From CALFMR01 sp035550595 (lineage in GTDB: Bacteria > Acidobacteriota > Vicinamibacteria > Vicinamibacterales > SCN-69-37): a stretch of 30,332 bases of DNA. Under the pieces are notes generated by a model that was given only the letters and a program-made list of their open reading frames with translations, ran no database searches and was not told where the DNA came from. Position 1 is the first letter of the stretch; every line of letters begins with the position of its first letter. Of the stretch, positions 16,339-24,712 are shown in pieces. Position numbers and translations under genes: made by a program. The stretch is taken from NCBI GenBank assembly GCA_035550595.1, contig DASZOV010000105.1, positions 1 through 30,332 on the forward strand, in the 5' to 3' direction.

Positions 16339-16369
16339 CGGAGCACCGCGAGTACGGCGCGAAACGGCG

Positions 16370-17320
16370 CTACGCGCGGCTGGCGCTCGCGGCGTTCTGC
16401 TCGTACCATGCCACGGTCTGCCGCAGGCCTTCCTCGAACGGGACGGACGGTTCGAAGCCGAGCAGGTGGCGGGCCTTGTAGATGTCGCCTTGCGAGTCGC
16501 GGACGTCGCCTTCTCGTGCCGGGCCGAGGATGGGCTCGATGTCCTTGCCGTAGATCGTCTGGAGCGTGTGGATGACTTCGAGCAGCGAGATGCGGCCGCC
16601 GACTGACAGGTTCATCACTTCGCCGGCCACGTTCGGCGCTTCGCAGCAGCGCAGCACGCCGCGGACGACGTCGCCGACGAAGGTGAAGTCGCGGGTTTGC
16701 CGGCCGTCGCCGTGGATGGTTGGCTGGCGTCCCTCGGAGAACGCGCTGATGAACAGCGAGATGACGCCCGAGTACGGTGAGTCGGGCCGTTGCCGTGGGC
16801 CGAACACGTTGAAATACCTCGTCGTCACGGTTTCCAGGCCGTAGAGCGACGTGAACATCTGGCAGTACTGCTCGCTCACGAGCTTCTGCAGCGCGTAGGG
16901 GCTGAGCGGGCTGGGCCGCATGTCCTCGCGCTTGGGCAAGGTCGGCGTGTTGCCGTAGACCGACGACGAGCCGGCAAAGACGACGCGCTTGACGCCGGCG
17001 TCACGGGCGGCGACGAGCACCTGGACGGTCGCGTCGACGTTGGCGCGATGCGCGGCGGCCGGCTCCTGGATCGACCGGGGGACGGACGGCAGCGCGGCCT
17101 GGTGCAGCACGAAGTCCACGCCGGCGACGGCCTTCTTTGCAACGGCTTCGTCGGCCACGTCGCCTTCGACCAACTCGACGCGTCCGTCAGCCGGCACCGT
17201 GTCGCGCCGGCCCGTGGAGAAGTTGTCCGCGATGCGCACGGTCTCGCCGCGCCGCAGCAGTTCTTCGACCAGATGCGAGCCGATGAAGCCCGCGCCACCC
17301 GTCACCAGATACGTCGCCAA
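16370..17320 (-). CDS. NAD-dependent sugar-nucleotide epimerase/dehydratase (UDP-sugar 4-epimerase type)
   Basis: A 316-residue extended short-chain dehydrogenase. The Rossmann motif is GGAGFIG (residues 8-14), the catalytic residues are Ser118-120 in GSSSVYG and Tyr142/Lys146 in YALQK, and TTRYFNVFGPRQ and TRDFTFVGDV are typical of UDP-glucose or UDP-GlcNAc 4-epimerases that feed surface polysaccharides. Exact substrate cannot be fixed; a dTDP- or GDP-sugar enzyme is possible. I set the start at TTG 17320 because GGAGG lies four bases upstream and it begins exactly where family members begin (ATYLVTGGAGF). The open frame continues upstream to 17386, but that part lies within the 3' end of RNase P RNA. 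Only 25 bases separate this start from rnpB. Confidence 0.9.
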   Translation of the reverse strand: MATYLVTGGAGFIGSHLVEELLRRGETVRIADNFSTGRRDTVPADGRVELVEGDVADEAVAKKAVAGVDFVLHQAALPSVPRSIQEPAAAHRANVDATVQVLVAARDAGVKRVVFAGSSSVYGNTPTLPKREDMRPSPLSPYALQKLVSEQYCQMFTSLYGLETVTTRYFNVFGPRQRPDSPYSGVISLFISAFSEGRQPTIHGDGRQTRDFTFVGDVVRGVLRCCEAPNVAGEVMNLSVGGRISLLEVIHTLQTIYGKDIEPILGPAREGDVRDSQGDIYKARHLLGFEPSVPFEEGLRQTVAWYEQNAASASRA

Positions 17321-17345
17321 GTGTCCTCCGGGATTACCGATAAGT

Positions 17346-17797
17346 CCGCCGCAGTGGACCGTAAGCCGAATTCTGTCCGCCTCCATCGCCCAGCGCCGTT
17401 CTGACGAACGACGCCTGACGGCTTCGGCGTGACGACCATTCCTCTAGACCCGGCATTACTGGCGGGTTCGAGCAGCCTACCCGGAAGCTTCGGACGGGCC
17501 GTCCTCGAGCGCTTCCCTATTTGGCCTTGCTCCGTGCGGGGTTTTGCCTGCCACCGGCCTTGCGGTCGGCGCGGTGCGCTCTTACCGCACCTTTTCACCC
17601 TTACCCACCTTCGCTCGCAGCCCTTCGGCCGCACGCTCCAGCAGGCGGTATGTTTTCTGTGCCACTGTCCTTCGAGTTGCCCCGACCGGGAATTACCCGG
17701 CGCACTGCCCTCTGGAGTTCGGACTTTCCTCCCTCTGCCTTCGCGCGCCTTGCGGCGCGCGTCGGCGAGACGGCGGTCGTCTGGTCCGCTGCGGCGG
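17346..17797 (-). ncRNA. rnpB: RNase P RNA, bacterial type A
   Basis: This is the catalytic RNA that trims the 5' leader of pre-tRNAs. On the minus strand the hallmark segments appear in order: GAGGGAGGAAAGTCCGAACTCC, then ACAGTGGCACAGAAAACATACCGCC, GGGTGAAAAGGTGCGGTAAGAG, the CAAGGCCAAATAGGG block, GAATGGTCGTCACGCC and the 3' ACAGAATTCGGCTTAC (each shown abridged to its core). The ends are set by P1: CCGCCGCAGCGGACC at the 5' end (17797-17783) pairs at 14 of 15 positions with the 3' segment (17360-17346). The length of about 452 bases is on the long side for type A. It lies between the NtrC-type regulator gene and the epimerase gene on the same strand. Confidence 0.97.
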
Positions 17798-17807
17798 AAC
17801 GCGGTCG

Positions 17808-17813
17808 ATTGTA
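17808..17813 (-). promoter_or_regulatory. Extended -10 element of rnpB
   Basis: The minus strand reads TGGTACAAT, a TGN-extended -10 (TACAAT). A start about seven bases on falls at 17801-17800, within four bases of the 5' end deduced independently from P1 pairing. No good -35 is visible. Confidence 0.6.
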
Positions 17814-17858
17814 CCAGTTTGCCCGGCGGACGCTTGCCGACGCCTGCGCACGACGGCG

Positions 17859-19265
17859 TCACGCGTCGTCGTCGTGCCGGATGCCGTATTGCTCGAGCTT
17901 CTTGTAGAGGTTGCTGCGCGGCGTGTCGATGACCTCGGCGGTCTTCGAGATGTTCCAGCCGAACTCCTGCAGCTTCTCGATGAGGAAGCCCCGTTCCGCC
18001 CATTCCTTGAACTCGCGGAGCGTCGTCGGACGGGCGTCCGTTGAAGCGGGCATCGTCCCTGCTGCGGCGCCGCTGCCGGCGATACCTCCGGCGCGCGAGC
18101 CGTCGGTGCGCACGACCTGCCGCACGTCCTCCGCTTCGATGACGTCGCGGTCGCTCATGATGAGCAGCCGCTCGACGACGTTCTCGAGCTCGCGGATGTT
18201 GCCGCGCCAGCGCGCGGCCTGCAAAGCGGCAATCGCGCCCGGCGAGAATTTCGCGGCGCGGCGGTTGCTCTCGCGGCTGAACTCGTTCACGAAGTGCTGG
18301 ACGAGCAATGGGATGTCCTCGAGACGGTCGCTGAGCGGCGGCACGAGAATGGGGATGACGCTCAGGCGGAAGTAGAGATCTTCACGGAAGCGGCCGTCGG
18401 CGATCTCCGCTTCGAGATCCTTGTTCGTCGCGGCGATGACGCGGACGTCGACCTTGATCGTCCGAGCAGACCCGAGCCGCTCGACTTCGCCCTCCTGCAA
18501 TACGCGCAGCACCTTGGCCTGCGTCTTCGGGCTCATGTCGCCGACTTCGTCGAGGAAGATCGTGCCGCGATCGGCCTGTTCGAACTTCCCCATCTGCTTC
18601 TCGGTCGCGCCGGTGAACGCGCCGCGCTCGTGACCGAACAACTCCGACTCGATGAGCTCTTCGGGAATCGCCGCGCAGTTGACCTGCACGAACCGCTCGC
18701 GCGCGCGCAGGCTCGAGCGGTGAATGGCCCGCGCGATGAGCTCCTTGCCGACGCCGCTCTCGCCGAGGATGAGGACGGTCGCGTTGCTCGGCGCGGCGCG
18801 CTTGACCTGTCCCATCACGCGCTCGATCGCCGGACTCGCGCCGACCAGGTTGTGACGCGATTCGAGCGCGGACCGCAGCGTCCGATTCTCTCGGCGCAGC
18901 GTGCCCAGCTCGAGCCCCTCGCGGATCGCGTCGAGCACGTAGTCCTTCGAAAGCGGCTTCTCGATGAAACGAAACGCGCCGAGCCTGCCCGCTTCGAGCG
19001 CGGTCGCCGCGGTGCCGTGCGCCGAGATGATCACGACCGGCAGCGAGTCGTTGAGCCCGCGCAGGCGGCTCAGGACTTCGAGGCCGTCGATGCCAGGCAG
19101 CTTGATGTCGACGAAGGCGAGGTCGGGCGACTCGCGTTCGGCGAGCGTCAGCCCTTCCGGACCGGATCCGGCGGCGAGGACTTCGTGACCGTCGTACTCG
19201 AGAATCATCCGCATCGTGTCGCGGATGGCGGGCTCGTCGTCGATGACGAGAATGCGTGTCTTCAT
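17859..19265 (-). CDS. NtrC-family sigma-54-dependent response regulator
   Basis: A 468-residue three-domain regulator. The receiver domain has the acidic pair Asp9/Asp10, phosphoacceptor Asp53 (FVDIKLPG) and Lys103 (IEKPL). The AAA+ domain has Walker A GESGVGKE (168-175), an intact GAFTGA (215-220), Walker B in GTIFLDEVGD and the RFREDLYFRL segment. The C-terminal Fis-type HTH is in EFGWNISKTAEVIDTPRSN (abridged), like NtrC/AtoC-type proteins. It should activate sigma-54 promoters when phosphorylated. Its ATG overlaps the upstream S1C protease stop as ATGA. No histidine kinase gene is in the window, so its signal is unknown. It is the window's only enhancer-binding protein with the sigma-54 contact loop. 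Confidence 0.95.
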   Translation of the reverse strand: MKTRILVIDDEPAIRDTMRMILEYDGHEVLAAGSGPEGLTLAERESPDLAFVDIKLPGIDGLEVLSRLRGLNDSLPVVIISAHGTAATALEAGRLGAFRFIEKPLSKDYVLDAIREGLELGTLRRENRTLRSALESRHNLVGASPAIERVMGQVKRAAPSNATVLILGESGVGKELIARAIHRSSLRARERFVQVNCAAIPEELIESELFGHERGAFTGATEKQMGKFEQADRGTIFLDEVGDMSPKTQAKVLRVLQEGEVERLGSARTIKVDVRVIAATNKDLEAEIADGRFREDLYFRLSVIPILVPPLSDRLEDIPLLVQHFVNEFSRESNRRAAKFSPGAIAALQAARWRGNIRELENVVERLLIMSDRDVIEAEDVRQVVRTDGSRAGGIAGSGAAAGTMPASTDARPTTLREFKEWAERGFLIEKLQEFGWNISKTAEVIDTPRSNLYKKLEQYGIRHDDDA

Positions 19266-20764
19266 GGTTCAGGATCGGCGACGACGGTGCAGATCACGCG
19301 CGACGCCGTCGATCGATCGTAGACGAGCACGGCCACCGCATCGCCGGGACGCAGCGTGGACACCGCGGCGAGGTAGTCGGCCACGGTCGGCACGCGATGG
19401 CGGTTGATTTCGACGATGACCTGGTTCGTGCGGAGCTGGCCCAACCGGCCAGGCCCGGCCGGATCGACGTCCGTGATGAGGACGCCCTGCAGCGTTTCGG
19501 GTAGACGCAAGCGTCCAGCCATCGCCGGGTCGATGTCGCGCACGCGGATGCCGAGCGGCGTCGCGTCCTGCGCCGCGGGACGCACGTCCGGATCGCGCGC
19601 CGGACGGGTGACCATCGCGCCCGGCAGCGGCCGATCGCGCAGCTTGATGTCAGCCGTGCGCATCGTGCCGTCACGCCAGATGTCGAGCGCCGCGATCATG
19701 CCCGGCCGCCGGCTCGAGATGTACCGGATCAATTCTTCGTCCGAGTGAATCGTGCGTCCATCGGCGCCCGTGATGACGTCGTACGGCCGCAGCCCCGCGT
19801 GTTCGGCCGGCGTGTCGGGCTGCACGTCCTGCACGAGCGCCCCGTGCTCGGGGACGACGTTCAGCGCCTTGCGCAGCGCGGGCGTGAGATTCGTGAGGCC
19901 AATCCCGATGTACCCACGCGAGACGACGCCGCGGTCGCGAAGCTGCGGAAGGATGGCGACGACCTGGTTGATCGGAATCGCGAAGCCGATGTTCGACGCC
20001 TGTGCGCTGATCGCCGTCGTGATGCCGACGACCTGGCCGCGCGCGTTGATGAGCGGGCCGCCGCTGTTGCCGAAGCTGATCGCGGCGTCCGTCTGGATGT
20101 AGGCGTCCAGGCTGGGATCGAAGAGCTTGCGGCCGAGGAAGCTCACGACGCCGACCGTGACCGAGTGCACGTACACGCCGAGCGGATTGCCGATGGCGCA
20201 CACCCACTCGCCCACGCGCAGCGACGCCGAGTCGCCGAGCGGCGCGACCGGCAGCGCATCGGGCGCGTGAATCTTCAGGAGCGCGACGTCAATCGCCGGG
20301 TCGACGCCAATGACGTCCGCGCGGAAGCTCCGGCCGTCGCCGAGCGTCACCGTCACGCGATCCGCGTCGGCGACGACGTGGTGATTGGTGAGGATGAACC
20401 CCGATGCGTCGATGATGAAGCCCGAGCCGGACCCCTCGCGCGGCCCGTCGGCATCGTCCATCGAGTAGCGCCGCACCTGCGGGCTGGGTTCGCGGCCGCG
20501 CGACGCCGTATCGACGTTGACGACGGCCGTGTTGACGCGCGCGGTGACCGACGCGAAGTCCACGACTTCGTCGGGGCCGGTCGGGGTCGCCTGCGTGGGC
20601 CGAGAGAGCACGAGCGGCGCGGCGCCATTCGTGTCGCCATTGGCCTCGGTTGGCGGGGGAAACGTGCTGACCGGCAGCGGCGGCCGCGTGCCGGCGACGA
20701 CGAGCCCCAGGAGGAAGCTGACGACGCCGGTGAGCCCGATGAAGGCGATCGACGGCCGCGACAT
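19262..20764 (-). CDS. Membrane-anchored S1C (DegP/DegS-type) serine protease with two PDZ domains
   Basis: A 500-residue periplasmic quality-control protease. An uncleaved-looking N-terminal segment (about residues 6-25) would anchor it in the inner membrane, followed by a Pro/Thr-rich linker. The trypsin-like domain has the triad His129 (NHHVV), Asp159 (IDVALLK) and Ser234 (GNSGGP). Two PDZ domains follow, at about 283-378 (GYIGIGL start) and 402-497. The gene starts at ATG 20764, where the ligA stop TAA and the ATG share one base, and its end overlaps the response-regulator start by four bases. Closely related to HtrA/DegQ proteins; whether it degrades misfolded proteins or performs regulated proteolysis like DegS cannot be told. 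Coupling to an NtrC-type regulator suggests an envelope-stress link. Confidence 0.93.
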   Translation of the reverse strand: MSRPSIAFIGLTGVVSFLLGLVVAGTRPPLPVSTFPPPTEANGDTNGAAPLVLSRPTQATPTGPDEVVDFASVTARVNTAVVNVDTASRGREPSPQVRRYSMDDADGPREGSGSGFIIDASGFILTNHHVVADADRVTVTLGDGRSFRADVIGVDPAIDVALLKIHAPDALPVAPLGDSASLRVGEWVCAIGNPLGVYVHSVTVGVVSFLGRKLFDPSLDAYIQTDAAISFGNSGGPLINARGQVVGITTAISAQASNIGFAIPINQVVAILPQLRDRGVVSRGYIGIGLTNLTPALRKALNVVPEHGALVQDVQPDTPAEHAGLRPYDVITGADGRTIHSDEELIRYISSRRPGMIAALDIWRDGTMRTADIKLRDRPLPGAMVTRPARDPDVRPAAQDATPLGIRVRDIDPAMAGRLRLPETLQGVLITDVDPAGPGRLGQLRTNQVIVEINRHRVPTVADYLAAVSTLRPGDAVAVLVYDRSTASRVICTVVADPEP

Positions 20765-22794
20765 TACTGATCCGTCATTATAAGTTTCAGAAACGCCGCT
20801 TCGTCGAGTTCCGGCGTCCCGACTGCACGGGCTTTCTCGATCTTGCTGCCTGGGTCGCGGCCGACCACGATCCACCGCGTCTTCTTGCTCACCGACCCCG
20901 ACACCTTGCCGCCGAGCGCCACGATCCGCTCTTCGGCCGCCTCACGCGTCAACTGATCGAGCGTGCCCGTGATGACGAACGTCTGTCCGGCGAGTGGCTT
21001 GGGCGTCTCGGCGCCCTCGACGACTTCGTCCTCCATTCGGACGCCGGCCGCCGCCAGCCGGTCGACGAGCCGCTGGTTGCGCGGCTCGTCCAGGAACGAG
21101 CGGACCGATGCCGCGACGACCGTCCCGACGTCCGGCACGGACTGCATCTGTTCGACGGTCGCCGACCGCAACCGCGCCATCGAATGAAAGGCCGCGGCGA
21201 GCGCCTGCGCGCCGCGCTCCCCCACGTGCCGGATGCCGATGCCGTGCAAGAGTCGCCACAGCTCGAGATGCCGACTGGCCTCGAGCTCGGCGACGAGATT
21301 GGCCGCGGACTTGGGGCCCATGCGCTCGAGCTCGGTCAGCGTCTCGGCGGTGAGCGCGTAGAGATCCGCATAGTCGTGGACGAGCTCCTTCGAGACAAGC
21401 TGATCGACGAGTGACTCGCCGAGCCCTTCGATGTTCATCGCGCGCCGTGAGGCGAAGTGCAGCAGGCCGCGGCGGATGCGCGCCGGACACGAGACGTTCT
21501 CGCACCGCCAGTCCACTTCGTCGTCCGGCTTGACGAGCGTGCTGCCGCAGAACTTGCACGTCGTCGGCATTTGCCACGGCTCGCTGCGGGGCTCGCCCTC
21601 GCGGATGACGGGCTTGACGATCTTCGGGATGATCTCGCCGCCCTTTTCGACGATGACGAGGTCGCCGTCGCGCACGTCGCGGCGTTTCACTTCCTGCTCG
21701 TTGTGTAGCGTCGCGAGCTGGACGGTCGTACCGCTCAAGCGCACGGGCTCGAGCCAGGCGAACGGCGTGACGCGTCCCGTGCGACCGACGTTCACATCGA
21801 TCTTGATGAGCCGCGTCGTTGCCTGCTCGGCCGGAAACTTGAAGGCCACGGCCCAGCGTGGGAACTTCGCCGTGTGGCCGACGGTTTCGCGCGCAGCCAG
21901 GTCGTCGAGCTTGATGACGACGCCGTCCGTGTCGAACGGGAGCGAATGCCGCGCCTCGCGCCATTCCTCGCAGTAGGCGATCACCGCGTCGATGCCGTCG
22001 CACACGCGCCAGTGGCGCTCGACCGGGCAGCCCCATGACGCGAGCAGCGCCAGCGTCTCGTGGTGGGTGGCAATGCCCGCCGGCGTCGCCCCCGGCGGAG
22101 CGACGATCTGATAGGTGAACGCGCGCAGCCCGCGCTTGGCGACCGCGCTGTGATCGAGCGTGCGGATGGCGCCGGCCGCGGCGTTGCGCGGATTGGCGAA
22201 CACTGGCTCCTCGCGCGCTTCCCGCTCGTCGTTCATGCGCGTGAAGGCCGCGCGCGGCAGGTAGATTTCGCCGCGCACCTCGATGGCGGCTTCGGGCGGC
22301 GAGTCGCGGAGTACGAGTGGGATGGCCTGGATGACGCGCGCGTTCTGCGTGACGTCCTCGCCTTGCACGCCATCGCCTCGCGTGACTGCGCGCCGCAGCC
22401 GGCCCTGCTCGTAGGTGAGCGCGATGCTGAGCCCGTCGATCTTCAGCTCCGCGACGTAGCCGACCTGCGTGTCGGCGTCGGCCGCGACGCCGAGCGCGCG
22501 GCGGACGCGTTGATCGAACTCGCGCAGCTCCGCCTCGTCGTACGTGTTGTCGAGGCTGAGCATGGGCGCCAGGTGCTTCGCCGTGGCAAAGCCTTCGGCT
22601 GGACGTCCGCCCACGCGTTGTGTCGGCGAGTCGGGATCGACCAGTTCGGGGTGCGCGGCTTCGAGGTCTGCGAGCTCACGCAGCAACGCGTCGAACTCGA
22701 CGTCGGCGATTTCCGGATCGTCGAGGACGTAGTACCGCTCTTCGTGATGGCGGATGAGCCGCCGCAGCTCGAGGATGCGATCAGCGGGCGTCAT
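20764..22794 (-). CDS. ligA: NAD+-dependent DNA ligase
   Basis: LigA seals nicks in duplex DNA using NAD+. The 676 residues match the family. The Ia domain includes YYVLDDPEIADVEFD, the adenylated lysine is Lys118 in AELKIDG, and NARVIQAIPL and EVRGEIY follow. An OB fold precedes the four-cysteine zinc finger (CKFC...CENVSCPAR, about 415-440), then helix-hairpin-helix repeats (about 470-580) and a C-terminal BRCT domain with FVITGTLDQLTR. The start is the ATG at 22794, 43 bases after the polyprenyl synthase stop. It lies in the unit headed by the promoter at 23887-23915. Confidence 0.97.
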   Translation of the reverse strand: MTPADRILELRRLIRHHEERYYVLDDPEIADVEFDALLRELADLEAAHPELVDPDSPTQRVGGRPAEGFATAKHLAPMLSLDNTYDEAELREFDQRVRRALGVAADADTQVGYVAELKIDGLSIALTYEQGRLRRAVTRGDGVQGEDVTQNARVIQAIPLVLRDSPPEAAIEVRGEIYLPRAAFTRMNDEREAREEPVFANPRNAAAGAIRTLDHSAVAKRGLRAFTYQIVAPPGATPAGIATHHETLALLASWGCPVERHWRVCDGIDAVIAYCEEWREARHSLPFDTDGVVIKLDDLAARETVGHTAKFPRWAVAFKFPAEQATTRLIKIDVNVGRTGRVTPFAWLEPVRLSGTTVQLATLHNEQEVKRRDVRDGDLVIVEKGGEIIPKIVKPVIREGEPRSEPWQMPTTCKFCGSTLVKPDDEVDWRCENVSCPARIRRGLLHFASRRAMNIEGLGESLVDQLVSKELVHDYADLYALTAETLTELERMGPKSAANLVAELEASRHLELWRLLHGIGIRHVGERGAQALAAAFHSMARLRSATVEQMQSVPDVGTVVAASVRSFLDEPRNQRLVDRLAAAGVRMEDEVVEGAETPKPLAGQTFVITGTLDQLTREAAEERIVALGGKVSGSVSKKTRWIVVGRDPGSKIEKARAVGTPELDEAAFLKLIMTDQ

Positions 22795-22837
22795 GGTCGA
22801 ACGGCGGGCGGGGGGCGAGGACCCGGCCGCGGGGTGT

Positions 22838-23866
22838 CTAGCGATCGCGGCTGATGATGTAGTCGGCCAGCGAGACGAGGCCGTCGCGCTCGACCGACGC
22901 CGGGAAGGCCGCGATGAGCTGTTCCTTGGCGCGGGCGGCGTGCGTCACCGCGCGCTCGAAGGCGGCGTCGATCGCGCCGTGGCGCGCCAGCAGATCCTTG
23001 ATGAGACGCCACTTCTCGGGCGTCACGCGACCTTCGGCAATCACCTCGTTCACGAGCGCCTGGACGTCGGGGCCCGCGCGCTGGATCAGCAGGATGATCG
23101 GCAACGTCACTTTGCCTTCGCGCAGGTCGCCGCCAATGGGCTTGCCGAGCGCCGACTCCTCCGCCATGTAATCCAGCACGTCGTCGACGATCTGGAACGC
23201 GATGCCGAGGTTGAAGCCGTACTCACGGAGCGCCGTGCGTTGCTCGGGCGTGCTCGTGCCGAGCAGCCCGCCGATTTCCGCGCAGCCGGAGAAGAGGAAC
23301 GCCGTCTTGCGGCGGATGATCTCGAAGTGCTCGTCCTCGGTGATCGTGCTGTCGCCGGTCTTGGTGAGCTGGTACAGCTCGCCTTCGATCATCTTCAGCG
23401 TGCAGTCGCAGAGCAGGCGCACGACTTCGAGCGTGTCCTGCGTGAGCGCCATCGCCATCGACCGGATGTACAGGTAGTCGCCGAGCAGGACCGTGATGTC
23501 GCTGCCCCACCGCGAGTGCGCCGTGAGCCGGCCGCGGCGCGTTTCGGCGCCGTCGATGATGTCGTCGTGGACGAGCGTCGCCGTGTGGATGAACTCGACG
23601 ACGGCAGCGTTGAGCACGGCGCGGTCGCCCGAGTAGCCGCACAGCCGCGCGGCCATCAGCAGCACGGCCGGACGCACGCGCTTGCCGCCGCTCATCTGGA
23701 CGTACTTCCCCATCTGGGGAATCAGGTCGACGCGCGACTCGAGGTAACGCGCGAACTCGCGTTCGACGCGTGCCAGTTCGTCGCGCACGGGCTCGAAGAT
23801 GTGCGCGAGATCCGGAATGGTGGGGACGGTCGGATGCACGGACACCGGTCGCGCGTGAACACTCAC
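22838..23866 (-). CDS. All-trans polyprenyl diphosphate synthase
   Basis: A 342-residue trans-isoprenyl chain elongation enzyme. It condenses isopentenyl diphosphate units on an allylic primer to make the side chain of respiratory quinones. The two aspartate-rich motifs are DDIID (after FIHTATLVH) and DDVLD (after FQIV), with GGKRVRP and GKPIGGDLREGK (abridged) in between and after. The residue five before the first aspartate is Ala, a small residue typical of long-chain synthases, so I expect a chain longer than geranylgeranyl. The GTG at 23866 is the likely start: it lies about 14 bases after the predicted transcription start, although no strong ribosome site is present. Exact chain length (hexa to deca) is not determinable. 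Confidence 0.92.
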   Translation of the reverse strand: MSVHARPVSVHPTVPTIPDLAHIFEPVRDELARVEREFARYLESRVDLIPQMGKYVQMSGGKRVRPAVLLMAARLCGYSGDRAVLNAAVVEFIHTATLVHDDIIDGAETRRGRLTAHSRWGSDITVLLGDYLYIRSMAMALTQDTLEVVRLLCDCTLKMIEGELYQLTKTGDSTITEDEHFEIIRRKTAFLFSGCAEIGGLLGTSTPEQRTALREYGFNLGIAFQIVDDVLDYMAEESALGKPIGGDLREGKVTLPIILLIQRAGPDVQALVNEVIAEGRVTPEKWRLIKDLLARHGAIDAAFERAVTHAARAKEQLIAAFPASVERDGLVSLADYIISRDR

Positions 23867-23886
23867 TGCGGATAAAACCTGCGGAA

Positions 23887-23915
23887 ATCAGACCATAGGT
23901 TCCGCCGGGTGTCAA
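23887..23915 (-). promoter_or_regulatory. Sigma-70-type promoter of the polyprenyl synthase-ligA unit
   Basis: On the minus strand a perfect TTGACA (23915-23910) is followed after 17 bases by TCTGAT (23892-23887), preceded by TGG as an extended -10. It lies in the 66 bases between the tatD stop and the GTG at 23866; predicted start near 23880. Confidence 0.72.
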
Positions 23916-23932
23916 CGCGACGACGCACCATG

Positions 23933-24712
23933 TCAGGCCGCCAGACCGAGGAACCGGTGGAAATTCGTGCGGATGACCGCGCCGAGCGCATCGGCCTCGA
24001 TGCCGCGCGCCGCGGCCACGACCCGCAGCGTCTCGACGACATGCGCTGGCTCGTTGCGCGATCCGCGGTGCGGCACCGGCGCGAGGAAGGGCGCGTCGGT
24101 TTCGACGAGGATCCGATCCTCCGGCACGAACCGCGCGACGTCGCGCAGCGCCTCCGCCTTCGGAAAGGTCGCGATGCCGGAGATCGACACGTAGTGCCCG
24201 CGATCGAGCGCGGCCCGCGCTTCGTCGATCGTGCCCGTGAAGCAGTGCAGCACGGCACGCACGCCCGGGTGCGCGTCGAGAACATCGAGCGTGTCGGCGG
24301 CCGCGTCGCGCGCGTGGATGACCACGGGCAGGCCGAGCGCCGCTGCGGCCCCGACCTGCGCGTCGAAGACCTCACGTTGCACATCGCGCGGCGCGTGATC
24401 ATAGAAATAGTCCAGCCCGATCTCCCCCACGGCCTTCGCCTTCGTCGCCTGCACGACGTCCGTCGTCATACGCGCGGCATCCGCGGCGCGACCCGCGTAG
24501 GCGCCGGCGCGATGTGGATGGATGCCCGCGGCGAACAGGACATCCGGCCACGCGACCGAGACGGTCGACGCACGGGCGACTTCGTCGGGTTCGTCGGCGG
24601 ACAGGATCACGAGCGCGGCGGTCAGTCCGGCCTCACGTGCGCGGTGAACGACTCGATCGAGATCGGCGACGTAGACCGCGTCGGCGAGATGGCAGTGCGA
24701 GTCGATCGTCAT
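23933..24712 (-). CDS. tatD: TatD-family metal-dependent hydrolase/DNase
   Basis: A 259-residue TIM-barrel metalloenzyme of the TatD family; characterised members are 3'-5' DNases or act on D-aminoacyl/nucleic-acid substrates. Metal ligands are visible in DSHCHLAD (N-terminus), GEIGLDYF, VIHARDA, LHCFTG and ETDAPFL. The ATG overlaps the metG stop as ATGA, a frequent metG-tatD arrangement. The name TatD is historical: nothing suggests twin-arginine transport here. Closest functional category is the YcfH/TatD subfamily. Confidence 0.94.
   Translation of the reverse strand: MTIDSHCHLADAVYVADLDRVVHRAREAGLTAALVILSADEPDEVARASTVSVAWPDVLFAAGIHPHRAGAYAGRAADAARMTTDVVQATKAKAVGEIGLDYFYDHAPRDVQREVFDAQVGAAAALGLPVVIHARDAAADTLDVLDAHPGVRAVLHCFTGTIDEARAALDRGHYVSISGIATFPKAEALRDVARFVPEDRILVETDAPFLAPVPHRGSRNEPAHVVETLRVVAAARGIEADALGAVIRTNFHRFLGLAA

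Larger units (their letters stand above)
15825..16369. other. 545-base non-coding region with repeats and sigma-54 promoter
   Basis: Between the epimerase stop and the comEA-like start I find no credible gene. In order of coordinate it holds a sigma-54-type promoter (15902-15917), a perfect inverted repeat (15973-15993), a GCGAAG-rich repeat block (16050-16175), a short AT-rich patch (about 16187-16206) unlike its surroundings, and two hairpin repeats (16253-16292 and 16300-16338). Confidence 0.8.

Noticed and set aside
16046..16339. Possible small gene or CRISPR-like array in the 545-base gap
   Set aside because: The frames are made of repeat sequence, and the repeats are short, irregular and without uniform spacers.
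17302..18003. A 233-codon open frame on the minus strand
   Set aside because: It lies almost entirely over RNase P RNA; the conserved RNA segments explain the sequence.
18294..19322. A 342-codon plus-strand frame
   Set aside because: Antisense of the NtrC-type regulator, which has complete domain motifs.
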